Assembly (NCBI GenBank): GCA_018398765.1
Contig: JAHBMJ010000044.1
Coordinates: forward strand, 1 to 52,442
Direction: 5' to 3'
Source: Chromera velia
Lineage: Eukaryota > Sar > Chromeraceae
DNA: 52,442 bases
In this document: one piece after another, positions 13,415 to 27,771 of the stretch
How positions within the stretch are numbered: position 1 is the stretch's first letter
Layout of the letters: each line of letters opens with the position of its first letter
Made by a program: the position numbers and the translations under genes
Notes under the pieces: model-generated
Told to the model about the DNA's origin: nothing
Database searches by the model: none
The model's input: only the letters and a program-made list of their open reading frames with translations

Positions 13415-16400
13415 AAACAACCTTGACGTACAGACCTGATATGCCAAGCTTGCCCAGGTAGAACGCGAAGTCCTGGGCCTTCTCACAGGGATACAGAGTA
13501 CCGGGACAGAAACAGACAATCGTGTCCTGCATTCACCCACACAAACATAATTGCATTTCATTCGCTGTGAAAGTCCCAGATCAGTCCTCAATGTTGCATT
13601 CAGTTACCCGAATGCATGCTCTTTCTTCATCTTTGCAGAGTAAATCAATCCAGTGCCCCCCAAAGAGACATTTCATGGGAACAGAAAACCTTTCCGCTTG
13701 TCTCTGATCTGAGGAACGAAGGCAAGGCTCTCGTAGGCGCCTATTTGTAGAGTGACACTTCAACAAAGGTTTACTGACCGGAAGAGAGACAGAAGGACAG
13801 ACATAATATGTTTTTCTTCACAGACGGACGGACAGGCAGGAAGGCAAACAGGCAAAGACAGACGGAGAGACAGATGGAGGCACAGAGAAACAGGCAGATC
13901 GTCGAAATGCAACTGGTGCTTATGAACACAGACAAAAAGATAGCTGGAAAGGCACATCGACAGGCAATCTGTTTCTTTCGTTCTCCTCCTTCGCTCCATG
14001 TACATCAGAGGCAAAAGACAAAAGAACGACGGGGTCGCTCAGCTGACATGAGAGAGCACGGGTATAGACGGAAAGAAAACACAAAGAGACACACGGACCT
14101 GGAACTTCTCGACGCTCCACATATAGAAGTCAGCATAGTAATGCTGCTGTGTATGAATGTACCCCTCTTGCACAAAAAGTGAATTCTGCAGCATCATGCA
14201 TGCATTTGCACGCAAGGAGCAGATGAAGAAGGTGCTCCAGAGACAGAACTAAGAGAGGATCGATGCATTATGCAGATGATGAAGGAAGGAATTTGATGTA
14301 TCTCGGTGGGCAGGCCTCATCATATGGCAATCCCTATCTTAAAGGACGTGAGTATCCTTCTCAAGTGATAGGGGAACAGTTGGATATTGCGAGAGAAGAA
14401 AAAAAGGAACGCAGGACCTACTGACCGACCAAGTGAACCGAACATGAAAACGCTGAACCACACTCGATCCTGCAGACCAACCTTTGATTCTTTAAAGACG
14501 CCGGTACCTGTGGAGGCCGTGGAAGTCCTTGTGTGCGCCACGACGTCATCTCCCGCAGTGTGATTTCTGTAGGGGTCCAGAAAGGGCCAGGAAGTCTCAT
14601 TCTGACCGCATGTGTGAGGATCTGCAAATACCGCCACTCTGTCTGATCTGTGGAAAGGTGCTGTGTGTGCTGAGGGCGTACCGCTGCCCGAGGCGTCCCA
14701 CCCGCCTTCCTTCTCCTGTAAGTAGATCCACACCCTCCAGACCTGCACGCGCCCATTTATCGTCCACAACGATTTCGGCAGTGAAAGTTTCAAACAGAAA
14801 AGACTGGACGAATAAAAAAAAAAGAAGGACTTTTTCACAAGCATGGAGAAAAAACGTGAATGAATACTTAGAAGGTTTTCGCACACATGAGCGCTCGGGA
14901 GACATGCGTGAATGAGACGCAGAGCATGTGAGCCCCCGGCCTCTTTATGTGTTTTCGTCGGTCGTGAAAAAGCACTTTTCTTTCAGCACAGTGAAAGCAT
15001 ATGCAAGCACGATTGTGTGCAATAATGAAACGACGCACATCTGGCTAAACGGTGGTAGTTTGTCTACTGACACCATTGTGATACCACCATTTGTCATACA
15101 AAGTTTGTCTACTGACCCCATTCTGATACCACCATTTTTCGTACACGTAGCCAAGGAATTGTTCAGGAGTCTCCCGTATATGGCTTGAAAGCCGGCGTCT
15201 CATCGCCCCCCCTTCTGCAGCTTCATTCTCTCCTCCATACTCCGAACCCCCTCGGATCTCTTCCCAGTCCTCCGCATCTTCGCTGTCCTTTTCTGTTACT
15301 GTCTCGTCATCTGGACTTCTCTCATGTCCGATAGAGTCGTCTGGTGGTTCTGCGAAGGAAAACGGGATGGGGGTAAACAAAAGGCGGCATTCTAATCTTG
15401 CAAGTGTGGAAGGACGAGAAACCGCAGCGATAGTATCGAGACAGAAAAAACGGAAGAAGAAATCTAGACAGAGAGAAGCTTAAAGAAAGAAGAACTCGGT
15501 GGACAAACGAGTGGACCGACAGACAGGTAGGAACGTCGACAGCATTGAATTTCAAAGTGTCGACACACGACGCGACATATCAAAAACGGACGGAAGCTCT
15601 TCTCTTACCTGTGCTCAGTTCCTCAGCCATTCCCAGCCGGCTTTTCACCTCCACTTCTGTGCTTCCCTCAAGTCTCCTGCTGTCAGGGTTTGGGCTGGAG
15701 GAGTCCTCAGGTGTCTTCAGTTTGGACCAGTAGCGGGGGGGGTTGGGGTCTATGGAAGGAAAGTTCTCTTTTTGACTCATCAACCACGGGGTCGCGTGGC
15801 CTGCGGTCCCTCCATGACGGTGAACGTTCATGGTTGGTAGGCCTGAAAACGTTGAATTCAGCCATTAACGCGAACAAGTATTTCACGTCCCAAAAAGAAA
15901 AATTTATCCAAATATGGCGAAGACCGAATGTGACCTTCTGAATTGCAAAATGATCGGCAAAAGCTGTGAACCTCTGCTCTCAGTGAGGACCGCAGGGACG
16001 AACATCCGTAAAACGCACAAAGAAACATTTTTCATTTTGTGGAATATGAGTCCTTTCTTCTCGATCTTCTCTTCTCTTCTCTTCTCTTCTCTTCTCTTCC
16101 TGCCTGACTCTCATGCTGACCTCTGATGAGCGTGTCGCCCACGGTGACCGAACAGTCTATTTTGTCCGTACCGTCAAAGCACCAACACATCTGGATTTGC
16201 TTCGGATAGGGGAAGTAGGCGTCAGGACTGTAGGTGAGGCGTGCGTCAACCCCTGTGACGTTATCGGCTGCATCGAACAGGTCCAACGGTGTTCCTTCAG
16301 TGGTCTTGGGGGTGTCCATGGAAAGGTAGTCTTTGGAGCTGTAGTAGTGGGTGGGCGTGCTGGCAAGACCCTGACTGATGTTGAAACAGTCGTTATCGGA

Positions 16401-17322
16401 AAGCGTGAAGAACACAAAGTCCGTCTGGTTCGTCAAAACGCCCAGGCCCCGCTCTTCCACAACTGGCTTGGCAGATGTCAAATTCACTGTGAGGGGAAAT
16501 GTCCGTTTCTGCAGTGTCTCTCCGGCAGCGTTCTCCACAAGTGTCTGCACCGCGAGGGTCGGCTTCTCTGAAACGTGTGGTCCTGCAAAGAGGTGAAAGG
16601 CATGTCGCTTTCCATTCTTGCCAGAGGCTAAGCCTGTACAATATCGACGTACACAAAATGGTGTGAAGAGCCAATCCAAAAGAATGCACACACAGAGAGA
16701 AAAAAAACGCGAAAAAGCGGTCAAAGCGAAAATACTAGAGCAAGCGGACAACAAACCAGCCAACCAACCAACCAATCGAACAACCTGCCAACCAACGAAC
16801 CAATCAAGCATGCACCCCACCAAACAATCAGCCAACCAACGAACCAATGAGCCAACCAACCAGACCTTCCAAGCAACCGACCGACAGACCTGCCACGTAG
16901 ATATCCACGTAGTGGTCCCTCGCACTGTCAGGGTCTGATGCGTCCCCTGAGCCTAGCAGAGACTCGTACCCGCGGGCAAAGGTGCCGTCCATCATGGGCG
17001 AGCACCGTTCTTCGTCAGTTTGGTCCGCGCACCAGCACACCTTGTAGTGACCCGCCCTATGGATCGTCAGCCTTTCCACGTTCAGTTCCTTGCGATTCGA
17101 ACTCGCCTCTACGACGTCCTCTGGAAGGGCGACAGCTGAGGAGCAACAGAAACAAAGGAGAGAAAGGACAGAGTGAGTGACTTATAATCGATTGGGGGGA
17201 AATCGGGCAGGAAGAATGATTTGCGGGAAAGAAGAAACAGCGGACGGAAGAAAGGAAGAGGAAGGAATGAGACAAAGAAAAAAGAAAGGAAAAAAGAAAG
17301 AAACAAAAGAGAGAGAGAGAGC

Positions 17323-17358
<36 letters not shown>

Positions 17359-18370
17359 AAGGAAGAGGGAGCAAAAAAGAAAGAGAAGACGAAGGAGCAA
17401 AGGAGCGAAAGAAGTGAGAGGAAAGAAGCAAGGTTGGCAGGAAGGCAGGAGGGCACGAATGCGGAAAGGAAGGAACAGCACACTATCCATATGACCCAAG
17501 CAATCAGAAACCGCTTGACGATTAGAGAGAGAGAGACAGAAAGACAAAGAAGAATCGCCCAGATGTCTGGTACGCAATTCAAACGACTCCCCGAGAGACC
17601 AAAAAACTCAGTCAAAATCAAAAATGGGAGAAAGAAGCAAAGCCACATGCACAGAAAACCTTCCTGCAAGCTTTGCGGTGTCCATTCAAGATCCGAACAC
17701 CGAAATGGAAATGTTGACATGCATTCAGACTGTTTTTGTTTTGCTTAATCTGAAATCGGAGAGAAAAACAGACGACGTCATGTACCCCTTATTGTAGCAG
17801 CCTCACCTGGAATTGGGCAGCAGTAGTGCCGAATGTCGCTCCAATAACTGATTTCGCTCAGAGGTTTTTGCTTGCAGTCCTCATGGGCATCCCATTCGCC
17901 CTCCAGCACCACCCATTTGCCGCCCTCGATGGCAGCAATAGTCCGTTTTCTTCTCCAGATGGTCCCCCCCTTTCTGTCCCTGTAGTTTGTCCCGTCTGTA
18001 GTCCAAAGCTTGCTTCGCCCGCAAATCTCTTCGTAGCTGCAGAGCTTCAGCCCCTTGGATTTACAGTGCCAGACGTGGTTGGAGTGGTACTGTTGGCCCC
18101 CGCCCTCATCCAAAAAGTACACTCCGGCTGCAATTTTTTACGATACATGATGCACTTACGGAGGGATGCAAACACGTGACTAAGAGAAAACTTCGAAAAG
18201 TAAAGCGAGGCAGTATGTCAATCATAGTGACGTCTGCACACAGCAATCTATTTTCATGTATTACAGTCAAGTGAGAGCCCCTCCCAACGATTTTCCGCAA
18301 CACCACATCAGCACACACAGAAACGCACGCACGCACACACACAGACACACACAGACGCGCACACAGACAT

Positions 18371-18406
<36 letters not shown>

Positions 18407-20012
18407 ACACACACACGCACAAAGAGAAAGAAAGAGAGAGAGAGAGAGAGAAACAGAGAGAGGCACACAGGCAGACGCACACATGAACATGTTCACAAAC
18501 ACATACACACATCGACAAATGCATGCGCGTACACAAACGTCCTTACTGCACAGCGAAAACAACGATGGAAAACACTTGCGAGTTGATTGATCGAGAGGCA
18601 TACTGATTCAACACTGATTTCCGATCTGTGTCGTGAGTGATCATTGTCCGCTATGTCCTGCTGCAACGCGTCATTCACACACTGCAGAAGGACTCCCTAA
18701 TGGGTGCAAAAACACATCAAATCGACTGACGATTCTTTGAGCAACAGCCAATGGCATTTCCCCTCACACTTGGGGGGCTAATCCTCTTCAGTCTCCAGCG
18801 GTGACCCTGACCGTACTTTTCGAGCCAAGTCGGAGCGGAGGGCAAAGTGCATAAGTTCGTGCCGTCGCATCCCGAACTCGGTTGGTCCAGCTGAGAAGAT
18901 GCGGTGGGGTTCCACGGACCTCCCAATCTGTTGCCTGCCCCCAGTTCGTCAAGTGTACATAAAGCCAAGCCCTTATCGGTGCAAGTCTGGGAGGCTAGCC
19001 AATTGGTTCTCTCAGAATTTGCGAGGCGGGGATTCCACGGGTAGAATCGGATCTTGTCGTCGGATTTAATTTGAAGGTCTGCACACGCGGTCGATCACCC
19101 AGGAGTCACGACACAAAAAGAGAAATAGATACACGTACATGCAGGAAGGTACATGAGAGCCGGGGGAGAAACGCTGACTTTTCTACTAGGCTGTCAGTCC
19201 TTTTCTGCTTTAAACGTGGATGGTGGGGAACCCGTGCAAATTTAAATAGTCTTCGGTGTGTGCCCTTATACCACCAGGAGAACCTTCTGCGTCAAACAAA
19301 AACGCTATCCAGACATCCCATTCCGATCAAGTTCTAGGAACACGAGGCAGCGTCGACACCAAAGCACACTGCAGCATCACTCGAGTTCGTCGCTCATTGT
19401 ACTTGAATAAAAAAACCGGAAGTGAAACAGAGCAACGTGAAAGCGAAGTTGTCCCCCAACCGACCGATGAAAGGGCGCGTCTGCTCATCGAAATACGCAA
19501 GTGTGCATCAATGCAGCAAATATGGAATGAATGTGCCAGTTTTGCATCGAGAGAGTTATGGAATGGGCGAACTTCATAGACTCACTTTGAGAGTCTGAAC
19601 AACAGAAGACGTTCCAATGCTGGTATTTTGGGTCTGAATTCTGGGCGAGGTCCCAGTGATTCGACCAGGGGACGCGACAAGCCTGCAGCCATTTAATTAC
19701 AAATTACATGCGAATCAAACGCCACGAGGGTACACAGGAAAATTGCCTACTACAAGCGCATGTTGCTAGAATGTCGAACAATTATGTGGCAAAGAAGGGC
19801 AGAGAGTCGAAAAAAAGAAGGTGGCGAGAGGAAGAAAACAACGGCGAGAAGCAGACAAAAGCGCGAATAGAAAAAGATGCAACGAGAGAGAAGTCAAAAA
19901 GAAAAGAGAGGGGTCAAAACGGGAAAGCGCAGGAGCAAGAGGGCAGGGAAGATAGAAAATTAAGCGGGGAGAGAGAGAGCGAGAGAGAGAGAGTCAGAGA
20001 GAGAGATTGCGC

Positions 20013-20050
<38 letters not shown>

Positions 20051-20052
20051 GT

Positions 20053-20088
<36 letters not shown>

Positions 20089-20223
20089 GAGAGAGAGNGG
20101 GGGGGGGCAAAAAAACGGAAAGCCCCAAGGAAGTACCACCAGCATTGACCAAAGAAGCAGCGAATGAATAATGAGCAAAGGAAAAATGTCAAGAAAAGAA
20201 ATGGCTTCAGCAAAAGAACAAAA

Positions 20224-20293
<70 letters not shown>

Positions 20294-21340
20294 AAGAAAG
20301 CAACCGAAAGATTGCGAAAGAGAGGTGGGGAGCAAAAAAAGAGAAGGGCAAAAAAGAATGTTCAAGAGCGAATGAAAAGAAAGAAAGCCCTCTCTCACAT
20401 ACAAAAAAAAGAAAATCGACGGACGTCCGAGTCTGTACAGTGGATCATATTATCGGTGGCGTCGTGGACGCTCCAGTATCCACTCAGGCCAGTAAAGATC
20501 CAATAATGCTTCATGCGCATGTTCCACCAAATCCTTCCGCGTCTGTAGGAGTGATCCACCCCTGGCTTTGGATCTCGCCACACAGGAACATAGTTGGCGG
20601 TCTTGTCGTCACCTTCAGTCCACCACCCATTGTACCAATAGTTCACCCACACATCGTCAAATCGATCAAGTCGCAGCGTGCTGTCTTGGTAGCTGTTCTT
20701 TCTTCTCACCTCGTCGACGTTGCACAAACGCAGGCCTCTCTGTTTGCACATGTGCTCATAGTAGTCCCAGGTGTGCCAATTGTCTTGGATTCCTTCACCG
20801 CCAGAGAACTGAAGAAAAGGAACCTGTTGGCTGTCAGCTGCAGAATTTAAGTAAAAGAGAAAAGAAAAAACAAGAAAGGACTGGTGATCACCGTGTCTCC
20901 CCTTTTCTCTACATCTCAAACCGTTTTCGGCTTCGTCCACGCCCCTTTGTTGCTTGACTGTGCGTATACGTTGCGTAGTCCTGTTGCTGTAACATGACGA
21001 CCATCCTGAGTGTCCTCAAAAGAAAAAGAAGCGGCGTCGGATAACATCGTGAATAAATACAGACTGAGTGGCTGACTGATCGATCGACAGAAACAGTGGC
21101 TGACGGACTGCCTTACTGCTTGATTGACAAAATAAGTGGATGACTGACTCTCTGACTGACTGACGGACTGACTTACTGACTGACAGCTGTCTGCTTGTTT
21201 TGGGTGCTATGTATCATTCGGCGAAACAGAACACAAAGAGATCGCGCAGAGGTCGGCATAAATTCGACTCGCTTTCACAATTAAGAGCACTGCAAGACTT
21301 ACTCACTGCTCTGACGCGCGCAGATTCGAAGAGTATGTGT

Positions 21341-21410
<70 letters not shown>

Positions 21411-24400
21411 CTGCCTATGGGCTTGAAAGAAAAAGACTCACTCACTGCTCTGACGCGGGCAGATTCGAAGATAACACAGCTCCTCAGAGTATGTGCCCCC
21501 GAGCTTGTCACACTCTGCCTCTGCTTGGATGTCTGATTCTTCTGAGGGTCTGTGCCCTGTGATGATAACGCTCATTCGGACAGCAGCATCATGACCTCCC
21601 GGACACCTCCTGGAACGAGGTGCGAAACCAAATCGCCCTGTGGTTTTCAGTCGGACGTAGCATCCAGCATAGTGTCCCTTCTGGATTCTCGCAGCGTCTT
21701 GGTATTTTGGAAGTTCCTGTATCATGTTATACGGTGCGAGCAGGCGGGGGTGACGAGTATCTTGTCAACTGGGCACGCGAAAAGGGTTGCATGCCAGTGG
21801 AACCAGCCTTCTTTCGTATTTTGGACGGTCCTGCCCCTAGTGGAGACAACAGAGACGACGTGCACGTGCAAAACAAAACAGGTACCTTCAAGATTGTGGA
21901 TCAACTTTCCTGTGGAACAAAATTTAATTTAGCTTTCCAGATTCGTGCGAAACCTAGGGAAGAAAATGATCGGAAGACACAAACAAGAATCAGACGGAAT
22001 AAGGTGGCTGTGCACAAAGCACGAGCGTGCTCAACGAAAAGGGAAGACAGACGAAAAAGACACATCCAGGCAGTCTAGTTCAGAGTCTAGACTGACTGAC
22101 TGACAGAGTTGGCAGCCACTTTCCCTCGAAGGACGCTTGTACAGAAGCTTTGATCTGTGAGGATGAGATCCTTCAGGGTCAAGCAAGGCCAGGACATACA
22201 ACTGCAGGCAGGCAGGCCGGTATTTCGGATACAGACAGTCAATCTTCTCGATCTTCATGGATCACATTCATATGTGAAAGGAGGGAAGTCACACCCAGAG
22301 GGATGGAGGCGGAATGATGAGGAAGGGATTCTACTGTGCATGCATTTTTGCGGCAGCCCCAAAACAGCCATGCACCTGCCATCTCTCTGCTGTGTGTACG
22401 AATCTTGTTTTGTGTTTTCGTTCTTGTGAGGCCTGCCTGTTGTTTCTAAAGCCTGCTTGGGCTCTTCTGTGGCTTGCTTTCCCTAGAAACTCAAAAGCAG
22501 CCACACCCACGCATGTGCATGATTTGATTCCTGTCTTTCTCCAGCACCGAAAGACTGACGTGTATCCATCAAAGTAGAACATCGGTGCCTGCTTCGTCCT
22601 CGAGGACATTCGCTGAGGACAATTGACCTCCGGCTGCCAACTGTTGCACCCCTCGGACCCAGAATCGTGACAGAGCCCCAAACCGTCACAGTTGACCTCT
22701 TGGGCCGTATCTAGCGAATGAGGAACTCCGCTGATCATTTGACACGCCGCACTCGTTTGGATGGTGTGTCGATTACTCTTCCAATGAACGTCCTGCACTT
22801 TGGTCCTTCCCAAATGTGCTACTTGTGCAGACGTGTCGTTACAGAAGGCCCACATCCCTGAAAACAGAAACACGTGCATGAAATGATTTCTTGATGATCT
22901 GCCGCCTTTTTTCAAAGTCGTCCGATGAGAGAGTAGAAAGGGAGGAGGCTGTAGAGAGAACGCGAAGGCTGGCGATAGCAGAGAGGAGGCTGTAGAACGC
23001 GAAGGCTCGCGATAGCAGAAAGGAGGCTGTAGAACGCGAAGGCTGGCGATAGCAGAAAGGAGGCTGTAGAGAGAACGCGAAGGCTGGCGATAGCAGAAAG
23101 GAGGCTGTAGAACGCGAAGGCTGGCGATAGCAGAAAGGAGGCTGTAGAGAGAACGCGAAGGCTGGCGAGAGCAGAAAGAAACGATGAAAACCGCAGCAAC
23201 ATCCGAATCCAGAAGGAGTCCTAGTCTACATGAACGGAGGCAGAGATGAACGAAAAGCGCAAGAAAGAAATTCCACGAATTGCATCACCTCTACGGATTG
23301 GCACGCACGAAAGAGAAGACACTTGAACGTACGGACCTCCATCGTGCTTTGTGGGATGCATCGCCCTGGTATGTGTTTTTGTGGTCGTAACGTTGTCAAG
23401 TTTGTTCGTCCATGAGAGTTGAGAGGTCAGTTCATGGGACGAGGCGCACGTAGAGGAGCCGGGGATGATGCGGACTCTGTTCGACTCGCTCGGCCGAAAC
23501 TTTCCTGTTCCTGTCCATGGAAGTGTGATGTCGAACTCTTCCCCTGCCACCACGTTTTTCTTCTGTCCGACTACCGGGCCTGCAGTTAGACGCACAATAT
23601 CATCGAGCACTAATCGTCTCACCACAGAAAGCTGCCAATGAGAATCAATTCAGAGAGTCGCGCAAGGCCTTTCTGAACACACTTTGCCGACTCAGTGACT
23701 CAAAAAAGCAGCCGGTATCACATGTTGTCTGTTCATCAACTGACTGAGTGATTCTCATGGGCCGAAAAGAAGAGACACATGCAGGTTACGAGTTGCCTCC
23801 GTTATTCTCCTCAATTACACACAAAAGACTTATTTACGATGAGGGCCAAACCGATGGTGAAGTGAACCAAATTTCAGCACCGACCTCCAAGGTTCACATC
23901 CTGTATGTACGTCTTGAAGAGGGAAATATCTACATCCCTGGACTCGCAAGCTGCGTCCCCACACCAGCAGAGCTTGCCAACCCCGGTGCCCTGCAATCAA
24001 GACAAAAAGAGAAAAAGAGGAAAGTGATAAAGAAAGATTCGTTTTCCATCCTCTGACTATCAGCGCAAACCCGGGAAGAAAGAATTCCGACATAAGAGCG
24101 TCCAAGCTGACATTGTTCAGGGGCTTGCAAGATGACAAGCATGGCTGAGAAGGAGTGCCTTTGGAAGTTCAGAGGGTGACTTCGGGTACTTCTGTCTGGA
24201 GACGCGACGCTCAAGAGTGAAAGCGAGTGATTGCTGGGCCAGGCATCCACAGCACACTTCATCCAAACAACGCAGGCTTCTTGTCTTCAGACTTTGCCCA
24301 ACGATGCTTAATCGAGGTGCTTGAACTTGACACTGACCTGAAAGTGAGCGTAGAAAGATGCCTGTTCGCAAACTGTGGAAACGATGCTTTCGTCCCCAAT

Positions 24401-27400
24401 TCTCTCCCAGGTGTTTTTTACTACGTCATCCGTCACATTCACAGATCCTTCCGCCCTTCGGCAGTAGCGGACATTGTCGACGGTCGTTGTGCTCCCGGCC
24501 GTGATTCTCTCGTGGATGGCCTGTGTGTGAATGCGCACCATCTGGCCTGTCGAGAGATCCCCACACTCTCCACGTGAAAGCGCCAAAGCGCCCCTGCATG
24601 TACCAGCGCGACAGGGCGACCCAGATAGTCAAAAAGAGCGATTTATGACAATTCGATGTGATGTACATACTACTGCGCGTGCTGAAGGAAAAACAAGAAA
24701 TGAAAGGAGAGCACACCGGGGAAAGAGGAAAAAGGGGGCACAAAGAAACTGAGTCGCCCACTTCTGCATTCATCTCTTCTCTCCCTTTCCATTTTGCCAA
24801 GCAACTGTCAATCCAGACCCACCCACGCACTCCACTCCACTCCACTCATCCCCCCCATTCTTCCCGACAGACTCACATAAATTTGGAGACGCCCTCTCCA
24901 TAGTTTCGGTTAAACCAGCCAAGGTCAAACGCAATCGTTACTCTGTTCTCTGTATGCGTTTGGAATTTCACCTGCCCACCGTCTGCAAGCCCAGGGTACG
25001 GGCCTGCAACGCAAAAAAAAAGAAATAAAATATCAGACATCGACACAAAAGCAGAATGAAGCAAAATGATGGAAGATAAGACAGCAATTCAAGCATGAGG
25101 CGCGAGAAAAGAGGCAGATTGATCATTTTCGGGAAGCAAGGGAAGAAAGAAGAACACACAAACGCACTCCTTCAGAGCCTCCACCATCCGGAAAAAAAGA
25201 CCAACGGCTGTCTCCAGTGGCTGAAGTCCGCGACCGGACCTGCTCACATGAACTCACTCACTCACTCACCAGCAGCTTGCAGAAGCACCGCATCCAACCA
25301 CTTGGTCTCATTCACAGCAGCCTTCCACTGGAGAGAGTATGCACCCCTGTAATAGACCTTGACGGTCCCGCAAAGCATGTCGATCACATGCCCGTTTTCG
25401 ATCCTGATCGCGTGCGTGTGGTTCCACCCTACTTCGGGCGCTGTCAGCTCGATGTCGGGGGGAACAGGGGAGCTGTCACTTCTGCAGAGATGAATGCAGC
25501 TAGGGCGCTGGTGAGCAGTTGCGCCTCAGTGATGAACCATTCACCTACCGTTGGATGCATGTGCGTACGCAAGAGCTTGGGTGTGTATGTCCGTGTCAGC
25601 AAATTCTCGATTCTGTTTATATGCTCGATCATTTGACGTTTTACCATTAGACAGAGTCTCTATGTGTCCCTCTCTGTGGGTCCTGTATGTTGAAAGCGCA
25701 TCATCAAAATGCTCTGAAGACGAGTGAACGCAAACGAGAGCGAAAGCAGCCGTCTGTTCTCTGACTCACCTCCCATACTTCATCCATCCCGCATCTTCGT
25801 CTTCGATTCGGAAACTGAGGGGCGTCACCTGCAGACGCATTCTCACACGCACAAACAAAATTGGGAAGAACAGGATGAAAAAAATTCCTTGTGTTCCGGT
25901 AGCGGCCTGGAAGATGAATGATGCCTGTGCCTCTGTGACAGGCAGACCACCGAAATGGAAGGGTCGACGACTAAACTCTGTTTCCCACAATCTCTTTTGA
26001 AGCTCAGTTTTGTCTTTTGTGCTCGGTATGTGTGTGGTTCAACGTCTTCCTTCTTCTCTCCTCTTCTTAATCGGTTTTGCTTCATCGTTCTGCCGCATCC
26101 TGTCTCTTTCTCTCTACTCTTGAGATTGCATTTTTCCCTTGTGACCAGATCGACCCACCCTGAGGAGGCCAGTTGCAGTGAGCGTCTTCCCGTAGAAGCA
26201 GAAGGGTGTGTTTCTGTACACTCTCGTGTCGATGTACTCCTGCAAGTACTGCCACCACTCGTGACCCCCGTTTATCCATCCTGTGGGCCTGTCTTGTGCG
26301 AGGTAGAGAGGGGGGAAGGGTCCTTCGTCTCCCTGAGAGTCGATTTCTGCGAGGGGCTCGGAGAAATCGGAGGCCCTCTGGCAGGGAGTGGAGTCTGGGA
26401 ATGCCTCCTTCCGCTGCTGGTAGTAACACATACAAATCTGCAATCACACAAGGAGGCGAGAACAGAGAGAAAAAGTCAAAAGTAAAGCACGAACGGCACA
26501 GCTGATGCGCAGACACACAATGCAACAAAGTCAATCAGCCTTCAGCGACCCCTGCAATCCCTGGCCCGACGGTGCTGCATGTAGTGTGTGGACAGAGACC
26601 CTTTCGTGTCCTTTTGCACATGTAGATGCTACGCAGATCGATGCGTGGCTCGACAGATGCATGAGGTCTACGGACCGACCGACCCTCCAGAGGCCCTTTG
26701 GGACTTTGAAAGTTGCCGGACTGATCCAATTCGTCCATGAGTTGCTTCCCCGAGTCGCCTTCTCGAAAGCGCTGTCGCTGATGTCGTATGAGTCCTGCAG
26801 GCATATATCAACGTTCGCGCAGAAGGAGACAGCAGATTTCAGCATGCGTGAGCTGCAAACGGATGGGCCACACACGCATTAGGCCTGACTGAAAGCACTT
26901 TGAGGGGAGCAAGTTTCGATTCAAGTCCGTGGGCAAAGAAACCAAACAAGAAACGAGAGCGAGTTTTCCATTCGCTATCTGATGTCTCTCTCAGACTGAA
27001 TTGCCTCGGCAGATGACTGAGTGCATGCTGACCGGAAGATCGCATGTTGGATGTGTGAATCCATTAACGATGATCGCTTGAGAGTCCACCAGTCGACTAC
27101 CAAAGTTCACCCAAGTACCATCGGGCCTTCGGAAATAGTTTGTTCCAGGGAGGATCCATTGCACGATACCGAAGCTGAGTGTGGCTGTGTGAGTCACGAT
27201 GTCTGAAAACAGCATCAGAACAGCAACTGGGTGACTAAAGCAATCCCTTATGACTATGTGTGTGTATCCTTACGGAAGGCCCTCTTGGAGAAACAGTTGG
27301 CCAAAAGGCGAGAGAGAACAGTGTAACGAAAAGCAAATCTGTCGCATCATCAAGTATAATGTGTCTCTCGATCGGCACTTTGCAGTGCGTTTTTGTCGCA

Positions 27401-27736
27401 AATTGTCAAGAAAACAATGTTCAGACGATGGCAACCCAAGAAATTGAACCGCAAAGGGAAGCAATGCAGCAGTACCGACCTGATCCCCCCATCCAGAATT
27501 GGTTGAAGATGTCATTGCAAAGATAGAAGCTACCCCGAGCTCTCATCCTGAAAGAGGAACCACCGTCCCGTCCACGGACAGCAAAGAATAGAACAGAGAA
27601 GATTCATTTTTACGAAGAAAGTAGACAAGCTGCTGGATAAAATTGAGGTACAGGGCAGAAAGATAGCAACGAAGAAAGAGGCCAAAAAACACAAAAAGGG
27701 GCGACCTGAAGCAGCTAGAGCGACGCAACACTTTCC

Positions 27737-27771
<35 letters not shown>

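Noticed and set aside
20164-20850. 228-codon plus-strand ORF (Lys/Glu-rich, then mixed)
   Set aside because: The first half is GAAA/GA repeat, and the second half is antisense to exon 19, which has clear module features.
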